The position numbers and the translations under genes are program-made. The notes below the pieces were generated by a model. It did not search any database. It was not told the DNA's origin and saw only the letters and a program-made list of their open reading frames with translations. This document shows, piece by piece, positions 25,686 to 35,446 of a stretch of 64,000 nucleotides of DNA (position 1 is the stretch's first letter; each line of letters starts with the position of its first letter). The stretch is from an uncultured Mucilaginibacter sp. (GTDB lineage Bacteria; Bacteroidota; Bacteroidia; Sphingobacteriales; Sphingobacteriaceae). The stretch covers positions 61,575-125,574 of the forward strand of contig CAIPFE010000040.1 of NCBI GenBank assembly GCA_903864275.1. The letters are read 5' to 3'.

Positions 25686-26936
25686 ATGATATTTTTTAAA
25701 CTTTTAAAGGAGAGCTTTTTATTTGCGAACGATGCGTTACGGCAAAATAAATTGCGCACATTTCTTTCATTGCTTGGTGTTACCATTGGCATATTTACTA
25801 TTATATCAGTTTTTTCTGCCGTTGATACGCTGCGTAACAACCTGCAGAAAAGTGTAAATAAGTTGGGCAGCAACAGTATTTACATACAGAAATGGCCATG
25901 GGGCGGCGGCGGCGATGATTTCCCCTGGTGGAAATACATGCAACGGCCTGATCCCAAGATAAGGGAATTTGAGGAGTTGCAAAAACGCTCTCAAACAGCG
26001 CTGGCGATTTCTTACGAAATAAATATCGATAACAGGATAGTTAAATATAAAAGCAATACTGTCGACGGTGCGCAAATTGATGCAACGACCCAGGACCATG
26101 ACAAAACCTGGAATTTTGATTTTGAGGATGGCAGGTACTTTACCGGGCTGGAATCAAGGGCCGGAACCCCGGTTACAGTAATTGGCCATGACATTGCCCA
26201 AAACTTGTTCCCTGACGGAGGCGCGGTAGGGAAACAATTAAAAATAATGGGCCGCTACGTTACGGTGATAGGTGTGTTTAAGAAGGAAGGGAACGATATA
26301 TTGGGAATTACGGATGATAAAGAGATTTTGCTGCCCCTTAACTTTGCAAAAAACGTAGTTGATGTGCAAAGCAGCAATTATCAACCCAATATTATTGTAC
26401 GCGGTAAAGAAGGCATTAAAGATGTTGAGGTGGAAAGCGAACTAAGAGGTATTATGCGTTCTATACGGCGCTTACGGCCCGGCGAAGAAGATAGCTTTGC
26501 CCTGAATAAAACTTCCGTTATTTCAAATCAATTAGATGTAGTATTTGGTGTTTTACATACTGTAGGCTTAATTGTAGGCGCATTTTCGATCCTTGTAGGT
26601 GGTTTCGGCATCGCCAATATCATGTTCGTATCGGTAAAAGAACGTACAAATATCATAGGTATCCAAAAATCGCTGGGGGCCAAAAGCTATTTCATTTTGC
26701 TTCAATTTTTGATAGAAGCCGTTTTCCTGTGCCTCATGGGAGGGGTTGTAGGACTGGGATTGGTTTACGGCGGGACGTTTTTAATTAAAGCAGCCTTTGA
26801 CGTGCAGGTTATACTTGATATTAAGAATATTTTAATTGGTATAGGTACATCACTTACTATTGGCGTAATTTCAGGTATTATACCCGCATACTTCGCTGCA
26901 CGCATGGACCCGGTGGAAGCGATAAGGTCAAATTAG
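25686..26936 (+). CDS. MacB/FtsX-like ABC transporter permease
   Basis: A 416-residue permease with one N-terminal helix (about 20-42, LRTFLSLLGVTIGIFTIISVF), a large periplasmic MacB-like core (about 45-280) and three C-terminal helices with the FtsX motif region IGIQKSLGAKSYFILLQFLIEAVFLC. This is the MacB/LolC-type topology used to move molecules or transmit force across the envelope. It has no ATPase beside it; the LolD-like ATPase at 16882 is a candidate partner. Its stop TAG merges into a GATTAG word repeat. Its spacer upstream is unusual (two phased word arrays). Confidence 0.93.
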   Translation: MIFFKLLKESFLFANDALRQNKLRTFLSLLGVTIGIFTIISVFSAVDTLRNNLQKSVNKLGSNSIYIQKWPWGGGGDDFPWWKYMQRPDPKIREFEELQKRSQTALAISYEINIDNRIVKYKSNTVDGAQIDATTQDHDKTWNFDFEDGRYFTGLESRAGTPVTVIGHDIAQNLFPDGGAVGKQLKIMGRYVTVIGVFKKEGNDILGITDDKEILLPLNFAKNVVDVQSSNYQPNIIVRGKEGIKDVEVESELRGIMRSIRRLRPGEEDSFALNKTSVISNQLDVVFGVLHTVGLIVGAFSILVGGFGIANIMFVSVKERTNIIGIQKSLGAKSYFILLQFLIEAVFLCLMGGVVGLGLVYGGTFLIKAAFDVQVILDIKNILIGIGTSLTIGVISGIIPAYFAARMDPVEAIRSN

Positions 26937-27048
26937 TGATTAGAGACTGGAGATTAGTGAATGGTGAGTAGTAAGTTGTGAAACTGCAGGCATACTGTTA
27001 ACTGCCAACTGCCACTGCTTACTGCAAACTACCCAATGTAAACTGGCA
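26931..27048. repeat. GATTAGAG words and AACTGCCAACTGCC words
   Basis: ATTAGTGATTAGAGACTGG words begin at the permease stop codon (26931-26958); a second word type, AACTGCCAACTGCCACTGCTTACTG, follows at about 26998-27048 up to the histidine kinase stop. Confidence 0.65.
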
Positions 27049-27049
27049 A

Positions 27050-30000
27050 CTAATTCTCCACCGGCACATAATGCTTCGCCACTTTTTCAAATAGCGTTTG
27101 CGGGATAAAAGGCTTGGTTAAATAATCGCACATCCCCGCAGCGAAAGCCTTACTATGTGTTTCGGGCATTGCGTCGGCGGTGAGGGCTATTACAGCTATT
27201 TGAGGGTTTGTTTTCTTGATTATCCTTGTAGCCTCAAAGCCATCCATTTCCGGCATTTGCAGGTCCATTATAATAAGGTCGTAATTATTGTTGTTTACCA
27301 TTTCAATCGCGAGCGCGCCGCTTATGGCCTCGTCAACTTCAACCTGCCATTTTTTTAGGAATTTTGATGCGATCATCAAATTCATTTTATTGTCGTCAAC
27401 AATAAGCACGCGCATGCCCACCATATCCGAAGTTAAATTTGTTTCTAAAGCTGGCATCGCCAGGTTTTCTTTCCCTGTTTCATTTTGGGCAACATTAAAC
27501 AAAATTGAGAATGTGAAGACTGTTCCTTTCCCGGGTTCACTCGCAACAGAAATGGTGCTTTGGTGAAGCTCAACCAGGCGTTTTGTTATCGCGAGGCCCA
27601 GCCCCGTGCCGCCGTAGTTATTATCAGAGTGCTGCGATTCCTGTTCAAAGGGGTCAAATATGATAGCGAGATTTGCCGCGGCAATTCCTATCCCAGTGTC
27701 GGCAATAGTGAATTTAACGGTAACATTTGTATCATTTAGATATTCTTTATCAAGCCTAATGATTACTTTCCCGGCGTGGGTAAATTTCACGGCGTTACTT
27801 AGAAGGTTGTTCAACACCTGGCTCAAGCGGATATGGTCGCCGGTTAGATATTCCGGGATGTTTTCGTCAATAATTAATTCCACCTCCAATCCTTTTTCTA
27901 CGGCCTTTGAATAAAAGGATTGCTTGATCTTTTGGACAAGGTGATAAATATTAAACGGTATTTTGTTAAGTTCTAATTTACCCGCTTCTATTTTATTATA
28001 GTCTAAAATGTCGTTAATAATGGCTAATAAGTTTTCTCCCGAAAATTTGAGGGTGTTCAGGTATTCCAGTTGTTCGGGTTTGGGATCTTCGCTCAGCAGT
28101 AAATTTGTTGTGCCAATAACTGCGTTCATCGGGGTCCTGATCTCGTGGCTCATGATCGAGAGGAATTCAGATTTAAATTGCGATGACTTTTCAGCCAGTT
28201 CCTTTGCAGAAATTAATTCCTGTGTTGCCTTTTGGCGATCGGTGATATCTTCCCCGATACCCGTAACCTCTTTGATCTTACCATTTTCATCATAGCTTAT
28301 GGTATTTTGCCAGCTAATGATACGCTGTTCACCGTTACGGCATATTACAGCGTTAATATTTTGCGGCCGGAATGAATCATTTTCAAACAGTTCGGAGGTG
28401 TTATTTCTTAAGTTTTCCGGGACAAACTTTTCAGCCCAGTTTAAACCCAATATTTCCCGCTGGTCGTAACCCAGTAAGTCAGCCATGTACTTATTGCAAA
28501 AAATAACATTGTAATTATTATCCACTGACACCGCCGGGGTTTTAATGGTTTCTAATATCAGTTTGAACTTATTTTCGGTTCTTTGGTACTCAATTTCAGC
28601 CTGCTTGCGGTCGGTTATATCCTGCAGGGTTCCAATTATCTTTCGTACACTGCCATCCTCGCGCAATATTAATTTCCCAATAATCACACTTAAATATTTG
28701 AGGCTGCCTTTTTGGGTTATGATGCGGTACTCGTAGGAGTTGCGCTCGATATTGGCAATATCTTTCAAATGTTTTTTTAGTATGGGCCTGTCGTTCGGGT
28801 GAACGTACTTTGCTAATAGTTTAATAAAATTGGCTTCCGCGGCTTCTTCATTGTTAATTTCGTAAATATTATTTATTTCGTCAGACCACGAGGCTTTATT
28901 CAAAGAAAGGTCCCAGGTCCAGTTGCCGATCCTTGCTATAGTTTGGGCCTCTAACAATTCTGCCTGGCTTATTTTTATGATCTTTTCCGATAGTTTTGTT
29001 TGGGTTATGTCCTGCAATACGCCGAAACTTCTTTTAGGCTTGCCATCCTGGTCCCTCACCAGCTCGCCATTTGAAGCCCTGAAATATTTCAAATTTCCCT
29101 TGGGCGTAACTAATTTATGCTCACACTGGCTCTCGCTACCTTTGTGTATGGTTGAAAAATATTTATAAACGTTTTCACGGTCTTCGGCGTGAACAAGGCT
29201 GATGTAATAGTCGTATTTACTTATCCCTGCGGGGATACTTTCAACCTCCAGCAAAGCGTATAAACTTTTTGACCAATTTGTTTCTTTGGTATGATGATCA
29301 AACCACCAGTTGCCGGTTTTTGCTATCGCCTGGGCCTCAAGCAACAGGGCCTCATTTTCTTTTAATGCATCCGCATATTTTTTTTGTTCGGAAATATCTG
29401 TGACCGATGCCGAAATACGGAAGGTGTAATTTCCTTGACTATCAAATACGGGTGTTAATTTTCCTAAAAACCACCGGCCCGTCCCAAAATCCGACGGAAA
29501 TTCAATTGAAGTTTTTTGCCTTGTCCTTATAACTATATCTAATGCGTCATCAAATTTTTTTGCCTTGTCTGGCCCAATAATGTCGGCCAATTTTTTGCCT
29601 ATGCATAATTCGGGATCAATTACCCGTCCTTCAGTTCTGCTGAACCAGGTGTTCAGGCAAATCTTGTTTTCATCAAATTCAAAAATAATGTCGTTCAACG
29701 AATTCATCAGCGCATTCAGGCTGTTCCCGCTCTGCCGAAGTTTCTCATCATTGATCACAAGGTTTTGGTTAAGCTCGGTCACATGGTCAACAGCTCTTTT
29801 AAACTTATAATTATAGGCCATCACCACCAAAAATGAAACATAGGCAATTAATGTGAACGTTAGCAGTAAAACCACCAGCACAACCATTGATATATACAGT
29901 TGGGTAGCCGTGGAATAGGCAATAATTACAGCGGCTAAATTGAGCAAACAGATGGCCACAAATTCCCAGCTTTTTTTGCAAAATAGGGTTAACGCAATAA

Positions 30001-30331
30001 AAATGGTGATCGAGCTAAAGAGGTATGCGTGTTCAAATCCATTTTTGCCCAGCAAAAGGCAATTATTAGCAGCCAGAAAAGCTACGATAGCGATATATCG
30101 GGTTGCGGTATAATATTTATCCGGATAAAATGAAAAACAAAAAGCGATTAAACAAAGTGCACTATTTATTATCCTCAGCCAAAGCGGATCAAATGAATTA
30201 TGATAGCAAAGATAATGCAGCGACGGGCTGGCTATGAATAAACCTAACAGCAATAATTGATAAATGGTGTTATCGTTTTGAATTAGTATTAGCAGCCTGC
30301 TTTTTAACGACATACGCAATTTTTTTATCAA
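27050..30331 (-). CDS. Hybrid sensor histidine kinase with multi-PAS input and receiver
   Basis: A 1093-residue membrane hybrid kinase. About six hydrophobic helices lie in residues 1-175. Four PAS-type modules follow between about 205 and 690 (each ends in DITxxK/DITDRKQ). The HisKA box is SIMSHEIRTPMNAVIG with phospho-acceptor His729. The ATPase has the N box LSQVLNNLLSNAVKF, G1 DTGIGIA and G2 GGTGLGLAI. A C-terminal receiver has Asp1023 in IIMDLQMPEMDGF and the conserved Lys in YLTKPF. It has no separate output domain, so it must signal through a partner, possibly an unlinked Hpt/regulator. Divergent from citrate synthase. Confidence 0.95.
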   Translation of the reverse strand: MIKKLRMSLKSRLLILIQNDNTIYQLLLLGLFIASPSLHYLCYHNSFDPLWLRIINSALCLIAFCFSFYPDKYYTATRYIAIVAFLAANNCLLLGKNGFEHAYLFSSITIFIALTLFCKKSWEFVAICLLNLAAVIIAYSTATQLYISMVVLVVLLLTFTLIAYVSFLVVMAYNYKFKRAVDHVTELNQNLVINDEKLRQSGNSLNALMNSLNDIIFEFDENKICLNTWFSRTEGRVIDPELCIGKKLADIIGPDKAKKFDDALDIVIRTRQKTSIEFPSDFGTGRWFLGKLTPVFDSQGNYTFRISASVTDISEQKKYADALKENEALLLEAQAIAKTGNWWFDHHTKETNWSKSLYALLEVESIPAGISKYDYYISLVHAEDRENVYKYFSTIHKGSESQCEHKLVTPKGNLKYFRASNGELVRDQDGKPKRSFGVLQDITQTKLSEKIIKISQAELLEAQTIARIGNWTWDLSLNKASWSDEINNIYEINNEEAAEANFIKLLAKYVHPNDRPILKKHLKDIANIERNSYEYRIITQKGSLKYLSVIIGKLILREDGSVRKIIGTLQDITDRKQAEIEYQRTENKFKLILETIKTPAVSVDNNYNVIFCNKYMADLLGYDQREILGLNWAEKFVPENLRNNTSELFENDSFRPQNINAVICRNGEQRIISWQNTISYDENGKIKEVTGIGEDITDRQKATQELISAKELAEKSSQFKSEFLSIMSHEIRTPMNAVIGTTNLLLSEDPKPEQLEYLNTLKFSGENLLAIINDILDYNKIEAGKLELNKIPFNIYHLVQKIKQSFYSKAVEKGLEVELIIDENIPEYLTGDHIRLSQVLNNLLSNAVKFTHAGKVIIRLDKEYLNDTNVTVKFTIADTGIGIAAANLAIIFDPFEQESQHSDNNYGGTGLGLAITKRLVELHQSTISVASEPGKGTVFTFSILFNVAQNETGKENLAMPALETNLTSDMVGMRVLIVDDNKMNLMIASKFLKKWQVEVDEAISGALAIEMVNNNNYDLIIMDLQMPEMDGFEATRIIKKTNPQIAVIALTADAMPETHSKAFAAGMCDYLTKPFIPQTLFEKVAKHYVPVEN

Positions 30332-30527
30332 TTATAAGAGCTTATACCAATCAGCGCTAATTTTATCGAAAGCCTGTTGAAACAATTGCCACAAAACCAT
30401 CGGGCAACCAACAATCAACAAATCAATCTATTATCTTTAACCTGATTAAAAAGCAAAGATAAAATTCTCAATGGAAATTTTACAAATTGTAAGTTATCAA
30501 AACAGGGCATTAATACGCAGATTTATT

Positions 30528-30535
30528 TACATTTG
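30528..30535 (+). promoter_or_regulatory. Putative -7 box for citrate synthase
   Basis: TACATTTG matches TAnnTTTG, 22 nt before the ATG at 30557. No -33 TTG at the usual distance. Confidence 0.5.
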
Positions 30536-30556
30536 TTGCAAATAAAATATACTCCC

Positions 30557-31843
30557 ATGCCGGCTACAGCACAATTAAAAATTGACGATAAAACCTACGA
30601 TCTTCCCGTAATTGAAGGTTCAGAGGGCGAAAAAGCAATTGATATTTCTAAACTCAGGGACCTCACCGGGTACGTAACGCTTGATATTGGTTACAAAAAC
30701 ACAGGGGCTACCAAAAGCTCCATCACCTTTTTGGATGGCGAACTGGGGATACTTAAATACCGCGGTTACCCAATAGAGCAGTTGGCAGAGAAATCAAGCT
30801 TTATTGAAGTGGCGTATTTGCTGATCCATGGCGAACTGCCCACCGCACCGCAATTAACCACCTTTCAATACGAAATAAGCAGGCATACCCTGGTGCATGA
30901 GGATATGAAACAGTTTTTTGACGGGTTCCCGTCAAGATCACATCCCATGGGGCAGTTGTCTTCGCTGGTTTGCGCATTGTCGGCATTTTATCCCGAGTCA
31001 TTAAAACCTACTCAAACCGAAGCCGAACTTCATTTAAGTATTATTAAGATGCTTGCCAAAATGGCTACCATCGTGTCGTGGATATTTAAAAAATCGTTAG
31101 GGCACCCCTATATTTATCCACAAAATAAGTACGACTATGTGACCAATTTTCTGCACATGACCTTTGGTCAGCGTACAGAAGAGATTGAAATTGACCCGGT
31201 GATAGTTAGCGCAATGAATACCTTGCTGATACTACATGCCGATCACGAACAAAACTGTTCCACTTCAACAGTACGCATAGTTGGCTCTTCAGAGTCGAAC
31301 ATTTATGCATCCGTATCAGCCGGCATATCAGCGCTATGGGGACCATTGCATGGCGGTGCCAACCAGGCTGTAATTGAGATGCTTGAAAAAATAAAAGCCG
31401 ATGGCGGAGATACTGACAAGTGGATAGCAAAGGCAAAAGATAAAAACGACCCTTTCCGCCTGATGGGATTTGGCCATCGTGTATATAAAAACTTCGACCC
31501 GCGTGCTAAGATCATAAAAAAAGCTTGTGACGATATTTTAGAAAAACTTGGTATGGACGACGAAGTGCTGGAGATAGCAAAAAAACTGGAAGAAGTTGCA
31601 TTAAAAGACTCCTATTTTGTTGAGCGCAAATTATACCCCAACGTTGATTTTTACTCGGGTATCATTTATCGTGCCCTCGGTTTCCCAACCGATATGTTCA
31701 CTGTACTGTTCGCCCTTGGCCGCCTGCCCGGCTGGATAGCCCAATGGAAAGAGATGAAGGAAAATAAAGAACCCATTGGTCGCCCCCGCCAGATATACGT
31801 TGGCGCCGTTAACAGGGACTATGTTGATATAAAGAAACGGTAG
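30557..31843 (+). CDS. gltA: Citrate synthase
   Basis: First enzyme of the TCA cycle: oxaloacetate plus acetyl-CoA gives citrate. The 428-residue length fits the large type II enzyme of Gram-negative bacteria. Key motifs are the His of HADHEQNCSTSTVRIVGSS, the His of GPLHGGANQA and the Asp of GFGHRVYKNFDPRAK. The start is placed at 30557 (MPATAQLKIDDKTYDLP); an in-frame TTG at 30533 would add eight residues that do not look like part of the family. The gene is monocistronic and divergent from the hybrid kinase. Word repeats begin just after the stop. Confidence 0.97.
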   Translation: MPATAQLKIDDKTYDLPVIEGSEGEKAIDISKLRDLTGYVTLDIGYKNTGATKSSITFLDGELGILKYRGYPIEQLAEKSSFIEVAYLLIHGELPTAPQLTTFQYEISRHTLVHEDMKQFFDGFPSRSHPMGQLSSLVCALSAFYPESLKPTQTEAELHLSIIKMLAKMATIVSWIFKKSLGHPYIYPQNKYDYVTNFLHMTFGQRTEEIEIDPVIVSAMNTLLILHADHEQNCSTSTVRIVGSSESNIYASVSAGISALWGPLHGGANQAVIEMLEKIKADGGDTDKWIAKAKDKNDPFRLMGFGHRVYKNFDPRAKIIKKACDDILEKLGMDDEVLEIAKKLEEVALKDSYFVERKLYPNVDFYSGIIYRALGFPTDMFTVLFALGRLPGWIAQWKEMKENKEPIGRPRQIYVGAVNRDYVDIKKR

Positions 31844-31847
31844 GGTG

Positions 31848-32012
31848 AGGAGTTCATAGCTGATAGTTCATGGTAGGGATAGTCTATAGTCCATAGTACC
31901 TGATTGATGATTATCGGGCATTTATTTGGTCGCGATAAGAATTAATTCGTTTAAATTAATTAAATCCCGAATCAAAAATAAATCCGAAATCGTAAATCGT
32001 AATTCCGAAATC
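31848..32012. repeat. Mixed words: GTTCATAGTT, TAGTCCATAG, ATCCGAAATC
   Basis: The gltA-amidohydrolase spacer has GTTCATAGCTGATAGTTCATGG (31850-31875), TAGTCTATAGTCCATAG (31880-31900) and several AATCCGAAATCGTAAATC words (31968-32012) that run up to the stop codon of the amidohydrolase. Confidence 0.7.
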
Positions 32013-32014
32013 CT

Positions 32015-35000
32015 TCAGTCGCCATCCTGCACAGTAAACAAATACGTTTCCACATTACCAACCGGCAGGTTGTTCATTTCGCCACGGTTTTGCTGCCACC
32101 AAAAATGCATGCGCGGTTTTTCGCGGTTGCCGGTTTCGTTCATTGATTCGGCATCGTAAAGACGGCCATTCACCATTACGTATTTTATTTTGTCGCTATT
32201 GTGAATGTCCTCAAGCGGGTTTGCATTCAAAACTATAAGGTCGGCCAGTTTGCCTGGTTCAAGGGAGCCGATCTCTTTTTCCATCCCCAAATAAGTCGCA
32301 CCATTCATAGTTGCGCAGCGGATCACCTGCATGGGCGTCATACCGCCCTGTGCAAGCATCCATAACTCCCAATGCGCGCCAATCCCCTGGATCTGCCCGT
32401 GTGAGCCCAGGTTTACTCTTGTGCCGCCATCGGCTATTTGTTTTACATATTTCGAGACCTCGATATGCCCGTAATCACCATATTCAGAAGTAGTTCTGCG
32501 TCTCGAACGCGCATCGATGATGGACTGCGGGGTAAATGTAAGCAGACGCTCGTTTTTCCAAACGTCGGTGCGGTCGTACCAGAAATTTTCGCCCCATTGC
32601 GTGCCATAGCAAACAATCAAAGTAGGAGTATAGCCCGACCGGCTATCATTCCACAGCGTTTTCACATCCTTGTAAACCGGCCAAACGGGGATATTATGCT
32701 CAATACCGGTATGGCCATCCAGTATCATGTTCATATTGGTAAAAAATGTCGAGCCACCTTCTGGCACCACTTCCATTTGCAGCTCACGCGCAGCCTCGAT
32801 GATCTGTTGGCGCTGCTCGCGCCGGGGCTGGTTATAGCTTTTTACCGAAAATGCGCCAACCGCCTTCAACCTGCGCAAATTGGAGCGGGCGTCATCAAGG
32901 CTGTTGATCACTGCTTTGAAATCGCCATCGGCGCCGTATAAAATTGTACCCGTGGAGTAAACCCTCGGCCCAACCATATTTCCTGCCTTTAACATTTCCG
33001 ACTGGCTGAAAACCATCTCCGTATTGCTCGACGGATCGTGGGCGGTAGTTATGCCATAAGCCAGGTTGGCATAATAGTTCCAGTCCTGCTGCGGCGAGAT
33101 ACCATCCGGGCTGGTGTGCAAATGCGCATGAACGTCAACTATACCAGGCATGATGGTTTTCCCGGCAAGGTCATAAACTTTTGCACTGTCGGGTATTTGT
33201 ATGTCGGATGTTTTCCCGATAGCCGAAATTTTGTTCCTGTCAGTAATGATCGTGCCATTCTCAATTACTTCGTCGCCTTTCATTGTAATGATGCGGGCAT
33301 TTTTAAACACTATCTTTCCATTAGGCACATCAGTTTTTAATACGAGGCCAATGTCGACACCGGCGGTGTCAACGGCAGGTGTTTTGTCTGAACTCTCATC
33401 CACAAAGGGGAAGGCGTTACGTATGTTTCTTGTAAAATATTTCGGCCCTAAAGTCCACATCAGTTTCTGGCTGTCTTTGCTCCAGTGCAGGTAGGTGCCG
33501 GCGTCGCGGGTCAATTTATTTAATGGGATAGCCTTATTTGCAGCCGAAAGCTCCTGCGGACTGCCGGTATAAACCATGGGGGTAATGTAACAGTTATACA
33601 ATTCGGTAAAAGCCATCCATTTGCCATCCGGGCTGGGGTTAAACTGCGTAGCATATTTTGAGGTGTACAGTGTCTGCTGGTTAGCCCCCGTAGTATCCAT
33701 CATTTTAAAGGCTTTCTTTTCGCCGTCTTCACTTTGATAATAAATTTTAGCATCATCGATTGAAAATTGCGGATAAATGCCATTATTGATGATCATTTTA
33801 GGCACGCCACCGTTTGCAGGAACAACGTAGATTCCCGGATTTTTACCAAAAGCGAACCCCGACGTTTCATTCCCTTGGCCTTTGCGGTAAACTATTTTAT
33901 CACCTTTATTCGAGTATTTGGGGGAATAATAAAACCCTTTTTCGGGCGTAAGCCTTGTTACCTGGCAGGTTAGCAAGTCAATTTTATTAACAGATGCTTT
34001 TAGCTCATCACTCCAATCAATATAAACCAATGATCTGCCATCAGGACTGAAAGATGGCTCATATTCAAAATCGCTGGTAGCGGTAACGCGTTCAGGCTTG
34101 CCATTGGGCAGGCTTTTGATGTAAATATAGCCGGCAGCATTAAAAGCCACCATATTTCCGTCAGGCGATGTGGTAAGCTGGCGGATCATTTTAACCGGGA
34201 AATCATCCTGGAAAACTTTTTGCTGATAATGCAGCGCATCCGTAATGCTTTGCTGCGAGGTAACCTCGAAGGGTATTTGCGTTGCATTTAACGTGTTTGT
34301 ATCTAGGTTCCAAATTTTGCCTTTTGCATAAAAAATAATGTTCTTGCTGTCCGGTGTCCAGCCAAAATTGGGGTATACGCCAAAAATTGCCCAGGTTTCC
34401 TGCTGGTCGTGCGAAAGCTCGTCGTAAACAGGCCATTCTTCACCGGTGCTTAAATTGTGGATGTACAATACCGATTTTAGCCTTACCCGTTTTACAAAAG
34501 CCATTAGTTTGCCATCCGGTGATATTTGAGGACGGCATGCACCGCCTGTGCCGCCGGTTACCGTTTCAATTTCACCGGTTTGGCGGTTTAGTCTTTTAAT
34601 GGCATAAATACCCTTGTTGGGATCTTTGTTGTATTGAAACTCCGGGCCTGGAGTAACATCCTCGCTCCAGTAAACATATTTGTTATCGGGCGCGATAACG
34701 GGCTCACCGGCATCCTGCTGGTCGTTTTTTCGCTTGGTCAGTTGTATACCATCGCCGCCATTTTTATGATAAAGCCACATTTCGCCTGCACCTAGGGAGC
34801 GTGTGCCCGTAAAATGTTTGCGGGCAACCAAAAATTGCCCGTCGGGCGCCCATGAAGCGTTATTTAACAGCCGGAAGTTTTCTTTCGTGATGGAATGTTT
34901 ATTGCTGCCATCGCTATTCATTATCCAAATATTATCACCGCCTTCCTTGTCGCTGGTATAGGATATCAATTTACCATCAGGACTAAAACGCGGCTGTATC

Positions 35001-35248
35001 TCCCAGGCTTTGCCGCCCGCAAGCAGGGTAGCTTTGCCGCCGGTAAACGGGATGCTATAAATATCCCCAAGCAGGTCAAAAACAATGGTTTTGCCATCCG
35101 GGCTGACATCCAGGTTCATCCAGGTACCTTCATCGGTGGTAAATGATACTTTTTTTGATGGGGAGGGGGGATTATCGACACTCCATTTTTGGGCGTGTAA
35201 GTTGGTTGCAAGCAATAAAAACAGGATAGCAGAACAAATAGATCTCAT
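32015..35248 (-). CDS. Exported amidohydrolase with TolB/WD40-like N-terminal propeller
   Basis: About 1077 residues starting at MRSICSAILFLLLATNLHAQ, a signal peptide; the open frame runs 79 codons further upstream but that part is repeat-like and divergent-promoter sequence, so it is rejected as coding. Residues about 30-640 hold many propeller blades (SPDGK, FSPDG, WSPDS). The C-terminal 400 residues form a metal-dependent amidohydrolase: PGIVDVHAHLH gives the HxH motif, then EHNIPVWP and the final LEPGKLADLIVLNANPLED. Proteins of this layout occur widely in Bacteroidota; the substrate is unknown. It is convergent with citrate synthase and divergent from recQ. Confidence 0.93.
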   Translation of the reverse strand: MRSICSAILFLLLATNLHAQKWSVDNPPSPSKKVSFTTDEGTWMNLDVSPDGKTIVFDLLGDIYSIPFTGGKATLLAGGKAWEIQPRFSPDGKLISYTSDKEGGDNIWIMNSDGSNKHSITKENFRLLNNASWAPDGQFLVARKHFTGTRSLGAGEMWLYHKNGGDGIQLTKRKNDQQDAGEPVIAPDNKYVYWSEDVTPGPEFQYNKDPNKGIYAIKRLNRQTGEIETVTGGTGGACRPQISPDGKLMAFVKRVRLKSVLYIHNLSTGEEWPVYDELSHDQQETWAIFGVYPNFGWTPDSKNIIFYAKGKIWNLDTNTLNATQIPFEVTSQQSITDALHYQQKVFQDDFPVKMIRQLTTSPDGNMVAFNAAGYIYIKSLPNGKPERVTATSDFEYEPSFSPDGRSLVYIDWSDELKASVNKIDLLTCQVTRLTPEKGFYYSPKYSNKGDKIVYRKGQGNETSGFAFGKNPGIYVVPANGGVPKMIINNGIYPQFSIDDAKIYYQSEDGEKKAFKMMDTTGANQQTLYTSKYATQFNPSPDGKWMAFTELYNCYITPMVYTGSPQELSAANKAIPLNKLTRDAGTYLHWSKDSQKLMWTLGPKYFTRNIRNAFPFVDESSDKTPAVDTAGVDIGLVLKTDVPNGKIVFKNARIITMKGDEVIENGTIITDRNKISAIGKTSDIQIPDSAKVYDLAGKTIMPGIVDVHAHLHTSPDGISPQQDWNYYANLAYGITTAHDPSSNTEMVFSQSEMLKAGNMVGPRVYSTGTILYGADGDFKAVINSLDDARSNLRRLKAVGAFSVKSYNQPRREQRQQIIEAARELQMEVVPEGGSTFFTNMNMILDGHTGIEHNIPVWPVYKDVKTLWNDSRSGYTPTLIVCYGTQWGENFWYDRTDVWKNERLLTFTPQSIIDARSRRRTTSEYGDYGHIEVSKYVKQIADGGTRVNLGSHGQIQGIGAHWELWMLAQGGMTPMQVIRCATMNGATYLGMEKEIGSLEPGKLADLIVLNANPLEDIHNSDKIKYVMVNGRLYDAESMNETGNREKPRMHFWWQQNRGEMNNLPVGNVETYLFTVQDGD

Positions 35249-35280
35249 TACATTAATGTTTACGGCTGCGAAGTTAGAAA

Positions 35281-35446
35281 TATTAAAGTACTTCGGATTT
35301 CGGAATTTCGTTTTGGGATTTATCTTTACAATCAATCTTTTTAGTTTTTGTTCTAAACGGAACAAAATCCGAAACGGCGAAGCCCTCTTGAGCACCGCTG
35401 AAAATAAACAATTGCGAAAAATCGAATATCCGAATTCCGAAATCAA
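35281..35446. repeat. GATTTCGGAATTTC / ATCCGAAATC words up to recQ start
   Basis: Left words at 35290-35320 (CGGATTTCGGAATTTCG) and right words at 35365-35446 (AAAATCCGAAACGG, AATATCCGAATTCCGAAATC). The last right word ends directly at the recQ ATG, so it occupies the ribosome-entry region. Confidence 0.75.

Noticed and set aside
30533..30556. TTG start of citrate synthase
   Set aside because: It overlaps the -7 box TACATTTG; ATG at 30557 fits family length.
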